Source: Rhipicephalus microplus (Eukaryota; Arthropoda; Arachnida; Ixodida; Ixodidae). Taken from it: a stretch of DNA of 64,000 nt. Made by a program: the position numbers and the translations under genes. The stretch covers positions 73,924,417 through 73,988,416 of the forward strand of contig NC_134702.1 in the NCBI RefSeq assembly GCF_043290135.1, given 5' to 3'. Below are positions 9,960 to 19,690 of this stretch, in pieces; position 1 is the first letter of the stretch; the number at the start of each line of letters is the position of its first letter. Under the pieces are notes generated by a model. The model saw only the letters and a program-made list of their open reading frames with translations. It was not told the origin of the DNA and searched no databases.

Positions 9960-10569
9960 CTGGTAAGAAGGTAGATAAAGCAGCGCACAATTTCATCGTG
10001 AGAGATAACAGACGCAAGAAGGTGAGAGAGGCGCGAGCTTAGTTTGCTACGCAGCGCACTAGGATAGCGAACTATAGTTGAATCAAGATGTGTGCTTAGG
10101 TGAAAAGAAAACATTAAAGACAACGCTGAGAGCACAAGTTGGCATTGGCACAGGAGTGTTTTTCAAGTTTGGTCTGGTATTACGGGCGAAACTTGCATGC
10201 GTCATAGAGCGCATCAATATACCATCAGCAGCACTTGCATGAACACAAGTGACACTAGAAATCATCATGCCACAGTGGTGTCACTTTACAACGTCATCAT
10301 AACACTACAGGTCACCAAACCTTGTGACGTTATCCTGACGTCACATAACCCGACATCACTACATGACATCGTCCCTTGGTCTAAATTATTTAGATCCAGA
10401 AGGTATGCTGCAAACTGCTGTGAGGTGCAGAGATAATAATACAAATTGTTTTAAGGGGTGCCGTAGGCAAGAAGTCCGCGAATTATGAACTTCTGAGTTT
10501 CTCTAACATGCACTATAATCTAATCACAAGAGCATGTAGCAACTAGCCTTCATCAAAATGTGGGAGGTA

Positions 10570-10640
10570 TGACAAATATTCGATTCCGTGACTTTCGAGT
10601 GAGCGTCAAGGACCTTAACCACTAAACTACCATGGCGGCG
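10570..10640 (-). repeat. Degenerate tRNA-like SINE fragment
   Basis: On the minus strand CCGCCATGGTAGTTTAGTGG TTAAGG resembles a box A region and TCACGGAATCGAAT a decayed box B. Isolated and weak. Confidence 0.35.
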
Positions 10641-11009
10641 GTGAAGGACAGAAATTTTCCTATGCATCTGTTTCCTGAAAGAACGAAGCGAGGAAGGAAG
10701 ATGGAAAGGGAGGAAAAAAGGGAAGGCGAATGAGACGCGCGTCCGGTTATCTATCCCGATGGCAATGCAGAAGCTCTTGGGCCTAAATACATTACGAAGT
10801 GGGAAGGGGGGTTATGTGTTGAAAAATAACAGCCAGAAAAGGACTTTTCCTTTTTACCCAGTCGTCTTAGACAAATGCATAGGGGACCGTATGAGTTAAT
10901 GACATGAGTGAGTTGCCTTTTACTTACATAATTAGAAAAAAAATTATGTGGCTAATCTTTCTTGCTATGAATTGGTATAACAAGAAAGTAAAGCGCACCT
11001 CAGAGTTAG

Positions 11010-11300
11010 CTGAACGTTTATTGTGCATTGTTTCGCCCCAATGGCGAAGGAATGAATGCTACAGCAACAAATTGCAATGTCAAGTGAAGAATGCCAAACA
11101 GCTCAAAACTTGCTGCGCGTACCTCAAGCAGAAAACACGCACGAAATGAGGCAAGCCCGTATGAGCGCGGACAAACGATTGTCACAGCTTGACACTTAAA
11201 GCACACTGCTCAAACAAAAGGAAAGCGCACGAAACGTGCGCACAAGTATACAAAGAATGATCTCGAAGAACTGTCAGAACACTCACTTCTTCGTGTGCGA
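11010..11300. repeat. Dispersed repeat, partner at about 37590-37900
   Basis: Stretches such as GCAACAAATTGCAATGTCA, TGACACTTA and GCTC(A/G)AACA occur in the same order and spacing at 37590-37900 in the same orientation. No coding signal or terminal repeat is evident. It lies in gene B intron 5-6; the partner lies in gene A intron 12-13. Confidence 0.55.
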
Positions 11301-11841
11301 GCAGGGTGCTTCTTTCGTAAACACGGCATCGGCGGCGAGTGGAGTGATCTTCGTGCTCTCTTTAACCACTGTAGCTTCAGGTCAAAGTTGCTGTGGATGC
11401 ACAAAAGCTACACAGCGCCCAAACACCGAGACAAGAGCGAGCAAGTGAGTGACTTTGACCACGCCATGTGGAGGCGCGCGTGCATCGCAACGCGCGGCAG
11501 GCTCAGTGCGACGACGTAGCGAGATCGCGAGCCATCTAGCCACTGATGATGAAAACGCGTTCAAGTTGCTGAGCTCTGAAGACCTCCAACGGCATATAAT
11601 GTATATGAACGGCCCCGCGTTCCCTACGTACGCCTAGAGAAGTAGTGGTTTGCGCCACGCGCTGAGAAACGAGAAATTGCTGGTTCAATGCACAGAACCT
11701 ATTTTTACACCTTTTTTTTTGCAACCTGTTGGTATATATTTTACAACATCATATTGGTGAGGGAAATACGTTAGCACAGCCGTAGTGGACTCTAGCTGAA
11801 AACAATTTCGGGCTAAAAAATCGAAATAAAAGGAGTATTAC

Positions 11842-11935
11842 CTGGGTGCAATATTTTCCTGCACAGTTGAAGCCGTGATTTCGCGGTGCTCGAGTAGCCG
11901 TTTTTCTTCAAAACCTTGGACATGTACGGCAACAC
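11842..11935 (-). CDS. SLC13 gene B, exon 5 (cytoplasmic loop)
   Basis: 94 bp (2 + 30 codons + 2). Acceptor TTTTCAAG precedes 11935, donor GTAATA follows 11842. The frame VAVHVQGFEEKRLLEHREIT then ASTVQENIAP is fixed by both neighbours: T from exon 4 plus GT gives Cys, and the final AG plus G of exon 6 gives Arg. It is a charged variable loop, so homology alone would not identify it; the support is splice sites and phase at both ends. Confidence 0.75.
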
Positions 11936-12817
11936 CTTGAAAATGAAGATCGAAACAAATCACTTTATTGAAGGTGACTTCAATGTAGGCGAATCATTTA
12001 AGGAAACTCAAATGCCGTGTTTAACAAGACAGAACTCATAGTTGCTTTATTGAAATACAAGCGATAAAGCAAATCGGGGAATGCTTCTCAGTAGTAACAC
12101 TAGAAAGAGTACATGACAGCGAATGAGCTACGTCGTGAAGCAAATATGTAGTAATTACAATTGTAGCTACACAGAGGCCACAAGGAACTGATAAAATACA
12201 CAAACCCTAACCATTTATTTTGAAAATTGGACGGAGCCCATGTACTTTGGGAATCGATGTTATGCAAAGCATGCGGAGGAAAAGTGACTGTGTTGTGATT
12301 TTTATTTAGGGAAACATTAAGAATATACACTAAAGCTATATACAAATGTTGTTAGCACAGACATATGTTAAACAAAGGCATGTTTACTATTGCGTAATCA
12401 TGCCAACAGCAGCGTGCTATTAGAAGCGGTAAGCTTATATGTAGCCGACCATTATATACTAAGGTGACATTGGATTGTCATCCCTAGCGATAAATGTAGT
12501 CATTATAAAGTACACGTGTATCCCAATACGCCTGATACAAACCATGCCCACACTGTTGTTTCAATTTGTGAATGTTGTACGTATACATGCCTAGTGGTCC
12601 GTTAAAACATCCTGGATTGTTTACATGACTTCGAGCGCTCCAAATAATGCGTGCCTCATAATCATATATTGATTTTGGCGTGTAAAGTTACTCGCTCATA
12701 TACACCGCTCTCAGGCATTCTTGCGTGAGAGATATGCGCACTCACAATTTTAGTAAGCAGTTTTTACCTTAGCCATGCGCTCTTAAATATTGGCCCGAAT
12801 CTGCATGTTGCACTGCA

Positions 12818-13020
12818 AATGTCGTCTAAAGACGATAGTCTTGCGTCTGGAGAGAGTGAACAAAACGTTTATTTGACGTTCTGCGCAAGAAAATCAGTGA
12901 AAGGTATGCTGGAGGGGCAGCGTTAGAGTGCCTTGAGCGTGTAGCGGAGGCGAACGATTCGAGGATGGATGGGTGGATGTATACGGCTGTGCCATTTAGA
13001 TCAGGCGGTGGCTCTCGCCA
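12818..13020 (-). repeat. Repeat family C, distal part
   Basis: On the minus strand this matches the far end of the element at 43755-44460: the AATCG...CTCTAA..CAGCG stretch, GATTTTCTTGCGC, ATAAACG and TTTTGTTCACTCTCTCC, then AAGACTAT. With the proximal part at 14284-14850 in the same orientation, it suggests one element split by the LINE relic between them. Confidence 0.6.
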
Positions 13021-13029
13021 CTTAGCCAT

Positions 13030-14200
13030 AAAGTTAAGTACTATCTTTGTGTGTTGAAGAAATGAATTTCACTCGCGCCTCGATTGTATCCCCAAATCAG
13101 CCTCCTCCTGGTTATTTCTACTCGTTTAAAGATTATTTTGTCTTCACAGCCCCTAAACCCCATTGCTTTGAAAAATTCGGCGACATTACATTCCACAATA
13201 GGGTGGAGCTCTTTACAGAACAATATCAAATGTTCAGACGTTTCCTCCTCTCCAAAAGCACTACACACCATGTCTGTGCCTTCGTATTTTGTTCGGTTCT
13301 AGCCTCGAAGAGCAGAGAACTACCCCGAGAACGATCGTAGATCTTTTTCTTTGCAATTTCCTGCTTAAATGTTCGTTAAATCTCCAGTGATGATTTCGTA
13401 AGCATTCCAATCTTCCACATGTTCCTCTCTGTTTCCTTCCCCTTCTCTTTAACCGATGTTTTCTTTTGGCTTGGTATTCTGCTGTTGTTTAAATACTTGC
13501 TTGAAAATTTTTGAGTTCATTTCCTTCATTTAGTAACAACATTCTTCATGTACAAGTAACTGAAATTTTTCCTAGCCCAACGCTCCTCTCCCATTTTCTC
13601 AATCGCTCCTCAAATTCAATCTTGCTGTTAGCTTCCCTGCACTCAAACGATGCCGATCCCATGTCTCCTTGTAGCCCCTAATTTGGGGTATTCCTGTGTG
13701 CTCCCAAAGCGAGTATACTTGTGCCACGTTGTTTGATTTCCAATCTTGCTTGAACTTCTGATTTCATGCACAAGACCACATTGCCGAACGTCAAGCCCAG
13801 GACCAAGACACCTTTCTAAATCACTCTCCCAACGTCCTACCTATTGTAGTTCCACAGTGCCCTATTTTTCATTACAGCTCGTTTCTGGTTCCCTTAGTCA
13901 TTAAGTATCTTTCGTGCTCCCTTAGATACTAAGCCCCGTTATTTATCAATACGCCAAGTATTTATATTTATCTACTATTTATAGCGTGACTTCCTGTATG
14001 TTATACTCACTGCCTTTATTATCATTAAAAATCATGATTGCCGATTTTTCCTTGCTGAACTTCAAAATTTAACCTGTCTCTCTCATCACCACAGATATCT
14101 ATCAATCCCTGCATATCTTCGTTGTTGTCGGCTTTTAATACTTCTATCATCTGCATACATCAATGCTGGTAATGACTGTTCAATGCGCTTTTCTTGTTTG
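13030..14200 (-). pseudogene. Non-LTR retrotransposon (LINE) reverse transcriptase relic
   Basis: On the minus strand, near 14140, LPALMYADD is the RT catalytic box (Y-A-D-D), followed after damage by an acidic stretch ending LIDICGDE. Near 13270-13041 the C-terminal part reads CSAFGEEETSEHLILFC, the C..C...H...C finger seen after the RT of several LINE clades. Between them no long frame survives. The relic sits inside repeat family C. Confidence 0.6.
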
Positions 14201-14212
14201 GCAAAAGGAAGT

Positions 14213-14285
14213 GACCTGCTTAGGGATCGAACCTACGACCTTCGAGTTGTTAGCACGACGCTCTAACCGACTGAGCTAGCAGACC
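14213..14285 (-). tRNA. tRNA-Val(AAC)-like gene or tRNA-derived sequence
   Basis: The 73 nt fold as a cloverleaf: acceptor GGTCTGC/GCAGGTC with two G-U pairs, D arm GCTC/GAGC, anticodon arm TCGTG/CTCGA with one mismatch, loop CTAACAA (anticodon AAC), T arm GTAGG/CCTAA with one mismatch. Box A and box B (GGTTCGATCCC) are intact and a TTTT follows shortly downstream. The sequence otherwise resembles tRNA-Ile, so it may be a mutated Ile gene or a SINE head. Function is doubtful. Confidence 0.45.
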
Positions 14286-14850
14286 GTGTTACATAGCAGG
14301 CACGTTAAATACGAGCATCATCTGGCAGTTATCTTCGAAAACTAAGGCGTCCGCGCCCGCGGAGAAAGATGCGCGCAAATCTCGTAGGTGATAAAGTGTA
14401 CAACGCAAAGCGACGGGCAGGTTCCACCACCGTGTCATCGTAGCAAAGCGTAGGAAACACTTACCTTTTCGAGCATCGCGTTGCACTGTCAGCGCAGCGC
14501 GATAAACGCTACAGTCCTTTGAGTCGCTTGTGTGTGCCTCTTCTAGTATAAAGGCAGACATACAAAACATGGGCGTGTTGTTATGGCGCCACAGATATGC
14601 GCAATAATTGCTTTTTAATTGACAATCGCACAACTATGAACGCAAAATCTTGAGCAATATTGGTGGGGGCTGTGGATTGGGTTGGCCGTTTGGTGACGTT
14701 TGAGGTATCGCTAAGGGCGGACAAACAGACAAATGTACAAACAAAGAGACAGACGGACCAAAAGTTTTCCGTCGAAGGTCCCCAAGAAAGACTATCGTCT
14801 TTAAAGAACTGTTTGGCTGTTCCTTTATCTGAATCACAGTAAATCAATCT
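14286..14850 (-). repeat. Repeat family C, proximal part
   Basis: On the minus strand this follows 43760-44300: GGGGACCTTCGACG near 14775, CAATTAAAAAGCAATTA, GGCGCCATAACAACA, the AGGCACACACAAG stretch, CTGACAGTGCAACGCGATGC and CGAAGATAACTGCCAGATG. No protein function is recognised, although frames are open over part of it in both copies. Confidence 0.65.
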
Positions 14851-15456
14851 CAGTTCTAAGGTTAACGTAGTGATTTGTGGCGGATATGCTCTTGTTTGTT
14901 GTGTATTACAACATAATTCTGTTTTACCCGTTTGTGCGAGTGCAAATGGATGTAAAAAAAACTTCCTCAGATCTCACATATTTCGGGAATCCATGTAATG
15001 TGAAGTATGCGGAGGGAAGGTGACTGTGGTGTAACAATTTTATTGAGCGAAACCTTACGAAATGACGTTAAAGATACGTACAAGTGTTGAATCTTTCATA
15101 TTTGTTTCATATAACCAATTGTTTACAGTTGCGTAAGCATGCTAACATCAACATGGGTATTAGCAACATCAGAAGCGGCAAGTTGATACGTAGCGCTTGT
15201 ACCTACGAGGATGGTAGCCGTCGACACTGCTTCGCATATTAATATCAGTGAAGGACACCCAACCACAGTTAACATTAACCCGACGTGATGGCTGCGTCCT
15301 AGGAGCACATATGTAAGTTAAATGAAGTTGGGTGTAGAGCATTGCAACCACATTTCACATTTTATGAACAACACGGCATATTTATAGAGCAGTTTCGGTA
15401 CAAGGCATGGCTCTCTGGTAGATTGATATGCACAATCCTTGAATTCGATACCTGCT

Positions 15457-15701
15457 GGCCCCGCCGTGGTGGTCTAGTGGCTAAGGTACTCGGCTGCTCA
15501 CCCGCAAGTCACGGGTTCGAATGCCGGCTGCGGCGGCAGCATTTCCGATGGAGGCGGAAATGTTGTAGGCCCGTGTGCTCAGATTTGGGTGCACGTTAAA
15601 GAACCCCAGATGGCCGAAATTTTCGGAGCCCTCCACTACCACGTCTCTCATATACTTATGGTAGTTCTGGGACGTTAAATCCCACATATCAATCAATCAG
15701 C
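15457..15701 (+). repeat. tRNA-derived SINE with target-site duplication
   Basis: A ~245-bp unit: tRNA-like head (GGCCCCGCCGTGGTGGTCTA, box B GGGTTCGAATGCC), body with GATGGAGGCGGAAATGTTGT, and an AATCAATCA tail. It is flanked by an 11-bp direct repeat CGATACCTGCT at 15446-15456 and 15702-15712, showing LINE-type retroposition. It resembles the SINE described from ticks as Ruka (from memory). Confidence 0.88.
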
Positions 15702-16069
15702 CGATACCTGCTGAACCATGTCATTGATTCTTTGCATTCGTCGGGTGAATGCTGCCGATGCCAGCTTCTTGAAAATGCTCTCGCGTTAGAAATTTCAATG
15801 TCTGTTTTCGCCGTTCTTGGGTATGGTATAAACTGTCAATCACCTGTAGCGCATTGGCGCATACTTGTGGCACATACGCACTTATGATATATAGGGCACA
15901 TGGGCCTAGTGAAAGAGTTTTCACGACCTACGTCATGGTATTGTCACATCAATGGAAACAGTTTTTGCAGTGACATTATTAGGCGCGCGAGACACAGAAT
16001 AAAGGTCATTCAGAATAAATCGTTTCATTTTTGGCAAATTTTACATGTGGCAGAGGTTATACCACTCAC

Positions 16070-16200
16070 ACTTTGTCGTCGAGCTCTCCTTTATCTGGTC
16101 GACAACAGCCATGGCGATGGGAATCATGATGGATGCTGCGGAAATGTTGGGGGTCCACATTGACAGGAACATTGCCACAAGCATCAACCCCAGCAAGAGC
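16070..16200 (-). CDS. SLC13 gene B, exon 4 (first Na+-site motif, altered)
   Basis: 131 bp (1 + 43 codons + 1). Acceptor TTCATTTAG precedes 16200, donor GTGAGT follows 16070. It encodes LLLGLMLVAMFLSMWTPNIS and AASIMIPIAMAVVDQIKESS. This is the first Na+-binding hairpin, where the family reads (F/M)W.SNTATTAMM.PI. Here SNT is replaced by PNI: the Asn is kept, Ser and Thr are lost. Flanking helix residues are well conserved. Confidence 0.9.
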
Positions 16201-16661
16201 CTAAATGAAAGTTAAAAAGAAAAATCTCAATAAATTTTCTTCACTTTCCATGAAGTAAGACACAATAAACAGGAAATACACAAAAGAAATGAAGGCATTT
16301 GGCTGAGGCCACACTAAAATAAAAACAAATAATTATGTGGAATCCTTAGCAGAACCTGCACACTCACAATCCTTTCTGAAGAGGGCCGAGTGTGGCTGCA
16401 TCTATAATCAACAATTTCTTGTATCTTGAGTACGAGATAGCGTAGTGCACAAAATGGCAATAGTGCAGCCCAATTATTCGTGTACTTTGACCACACCAGA
16501 ATATACGTTAACCAGAATTTTGCTTGAATGCACTACATTCGCCTACTGGAGGCATAGTGGACACATATGACGCCATCTGACGGATGAGAATTACCCGCCC
16601 CAGGATGGGATGATGTGGGAATCATTTGTGCATGCAACTTACAGGCAAAAAACGTTTGTAC

Positions 16662-16777
16662 CTGCGGTTACTTGTTCCCACTGCAAGTATGGACTTGAGC
16701 GCAATCCTTTTGTGCAAGTTGCTCGTTTCTACTGCAACTCCCACCATCATTGCACACACCAAGATGATTCCGATGTC
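16662..16777 (-). CDS. SLC13 gene B, exon 3
   Basis: 116 bp (38 codons + 2). Acceptor TTTATGCAG precedes 16777; donor GTACAA follows 16662. It encodes DIGIILVCAMMVGVAVETSN then LHKRIALKSILAVGTSNR, matching the SLC13 stretch D.n.lf.ggl.vAvAvE.wNLHkRiAL..ll.vG. The signature NLHKRIAL is exact. The trailing AG plus the first base of exon 4 gives Arg. Confidence 0.93.
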
Positions 16778-17914
16778 CTGCATAAACGGATGCGTCATTC
16801 GTGGGATTTAGTTGGAGTTGAACTCTAGTTGAAAGTGCGTTCGGCAGCAGCATTTGCTTGTCTTTTTTTGTTCAATATCAGTAAGCGAATTGTCTCTTGC
16901 AACCACATGATGACTATTATGGCAGTTAGGAGTAGTGATAACGAATGAAAAGAACAAAAGAGAATAAAAGCATTTGAGAAATGCTTGATATGCTGCAGAA
17001 AGCATTATTCTCAATACCAATCAATCAATGTTTGTATTTTTTCTGAGGAAGAGTACGGGAATTAAAGAATGCACAGCTTTTCAACTCACAGACTCTTTGA
17101 AAATTGGCAACACAAAAATATGTTTACCATACCTGTACAGAAGAAAAGCGCAAATATGAAGTACTGCGTAATCAAGTGGCTACTAATCTTGTAATAGACC
17201 ACTTTGCTATTACTCACAGACATAGCAAAGTTAATACGGACAAGAGCGAAATAAATAACCTATTCTAACATGCAAATAAATAAGTTGTTAGGTTATCAGT
17301 AGTCCTGAGGGGCGCGACTACCGCGCGGTGGGCTCCTCTCTCGTTCGGAGTAACAGACTAAGCCTGACTTAGTCTGACTTAGCTCGATCTCTGGAGGGTT
17401 CGTCGCTTATCCCTGTCATTGCGACTTCAGATGGCAGAGCAGCTTTTTACTTGTTTGTACAAATGAGTCTTTAACGGGATATTTTGCGTCACACGAATAA
17501 TGAGCATTCGTGGTTTATTAGGTTGAGTGGTCAAGGTGCTATGTATATAGGACAAAGGCAGTTTGTTCTAACATGTTATGGGGGTAAGTACAATCGGCAT
17601 GTCTTCTGGCGTTGGCTATCAAATGCTTGTATTTACGATAAGATTTGCAAAGCAAACTGGATAAGCAGCACGCCGTCTAAAAGGAAACACTTGTAGCAGA
17701 AAGTCAACCTAAGATATACAAGAAAAACGAAGTAATAATGTACACTTCGATCTTGACAAAACAAGCAAGATAGAGAAACAGAGAGAGAGAGAAGAAACAG
17801 AGGTTTGAGAGGGGGAAGGCTAATCAGCGTTGACGTGTATGTCTGCTCCCCCGCGTAAATGCGCTAAGAAAAACGGGTACTTTTTTGATTATAGCTAAAT
17901 GTAGTAGTACTTAC

Positions 17915-18064
17915 GTTTAAATAAAATGACGCTACTCGCTGGGATGAAAGAATACCGAGCAGCGGAAACAGCACAAGAGGCATGAGTGACGTGATTGCCA
18001 GAGGGATAACTTCAGTCACCCAATAGATGGCCATCCAGATGACCACGAAGGCACACCATCCCGC
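17915..18064 (-). CDS. SLC13 gene B, exon 2
   Basis: 150 bp, 50 residues, phase 0 at both ends, acceptor TTTCTCAAG, donor GTAAGT. It encodes AGWCAFVVIWMAIYWVTEVI then PLAITSLMPLVLFPLLGILS, the first strongly conserved helix pair of SLC13 (YW.TE.iPLa.TsL.P...FPllGi). The continuation SSQRVASFYLN joins directly to DIGII of exon 3 without a gap against family sequences. Confidence 0.94.
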
Positions 18065-18391
18065 CTTGAGAAAGAAAAAAGAGAAACAAAAGTACACAAG
18101 AAAGGCCGCATTTGAACTACAGCGTGTTTCAATCTTGCCAAAACGACTCGAAAACATTCGCAGGCATTGTCGAGCGGTAACGCCAAGCTCTATTTAGAAC
18201 AGGTTCAAGGGTGTAGAGGTAAAACCTTTTGTGAATTGTTACGCACGTTTATGTTTTTCTCGCTCATGCCGACGTTGGCACTAAACAATTTTTCGCACCT
18301 ATCTTCATGTCAGAAACACTGTGCTAAAGCTTTCTAGTAACACATAAGTATGAAATCTCTGGCTCCTCAAGACTATGACTTTGCCGGTGCG

Positions 18392-18634
18392 ACCCCACCG
18401 CGGTGGTCTAGTGGCTAAGGTACTCGGCTGCTGACCCGCAGGTCGCGGGTTCGATTCCCGGCTGCGGCGGCTGCATTTCCGATGGAGGCGGAAATGTTGT
18501 AGGCCCGTGTGCTCAGATTTGGGCGCACGTTAAAGAACCCCAGGTGGTCGAAATTTCCGGAGCCCTCCACTACGGCGTCTCTCATAATCATATGGTGGTT
18601 TTGGGACGTTAAACCCCACAAATCAATCAATCAA
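18392..18634 (+). repeat. tRNA-derived SINE with target-site duplication
   Basis: Same family as 15457-15701, better preserved: box A GGTCTAGTGGCTAAGG, box B CGGGTTCGATTCCC, tail AATCAATCAATCA. It is flanked by the 11-bp direct repeat TTGCCGGTGCG at 18381-18391 and 18635-18645. Confidence 0.9.
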
Positions 18635-19264
18635 TTGCCGGTGCGTTCAATTGTGGCACCATTCGCATTCACCTAGCCAATGAACGCTTCTGCCATGGTA
18701 ATGCTTTGTTAAGATGTTTTTGTGCATCTTGTTGTTTGGCTTCTTATATTTGTGTAACCATAACCAAAGAGACATCTGGGCACGCTAACGAGGGTTAAAA
18801 TAGCGAAGATTTTGCTAGACCAATCAAAACAATGCGTGATTACTAAAATCTGAAGCAAGGATGCGAGCGGTAGTTCATATTGCAAAGGCCTACGTTACAT
18901 GCTTCAGACAGTTGGCTGAATGAAGGAGACAGTAAACTACAGCTTGCCCTCCCGTGTGTCATTCTAAGAAACACAGGTGAGCTGGGAGCCAACGTGAAAG
19001 TTCTTGACTGCTGGTGAGGCAATGTAGCAGCTAGATGCTACCTTTGGTGTGACGTAAGGCGTAAACAAATAAAGGTTACCACAAATCAGATCCCGATATT
19101 TCATGAAAAGACTGTTAGCTTTAAAAGGATATGCCTGAGTTGGCTCAAAGAGCGAGAGAAACATTTTTTCCCTTTTATTCTTGTTATGTTTTTGAGTAGT
19201 TGACCCAAGGATGGACACTGAAATGGTGGGATCTGATCACACAATGACTGTACCTCGCAAGAAC

Positions 19265-19350
<86 letters not shown>
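19265..19350. repeat. (GATA)n microsatellite
   Basis: About 21 perfect GATA units just inside intron 1 of gene B. Confidence 0.97.
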
Positions 19351-19565
19351 AATTAGTCGTTCATCGAAAAAGACACAGGTGCTGGTTAGCGCTATTACGC
19401 AAGTCTAGTTGCTCCATATTAAGAAAGTGACAACATCCCACGTCCCCTCTGACCGTGTAGCCACTTGCCTTGTGACGTGCTGTCGATAGCTCATGGAGCA
19501 AAATGGTTGCGCAATTATACCAATTAATAATCATCATGTTTTGAAGTCACATCTCAAATACACAC

Positions 19566-19664
19566 CTTCCCACCGATGACAAATGCCAGTGGAACTAAGA
19601 ACATGGGCGTTGCAAATATCGATATGAATCTCCATCGCAGCCACATTGTTTTGATGATGGGCAT
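19566..19664 (-). CDS. SLC13 gene B, first coding exon
   Basis: 33 codons from the initiator to donor GTGTGT, ending phase 0 into exon 2. The exon itself begins at 19690 after acceptor GTTGCAG, so 26 bases are 5' UTR and at least one upstream noncoding exon exists. The start ATG at 19664 is chosen because it is the first Met, has G at -3, and gives MPIIKTMWLRWRFISIFATP followed by a hydrophobic helix, the usual SLC13 N-terminus (basic stretch, then first membrane helix). Confidence 0.85.
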
Positions 19665-19690
19665 GGCATCGAGAAGAATAACGCTGGTGC

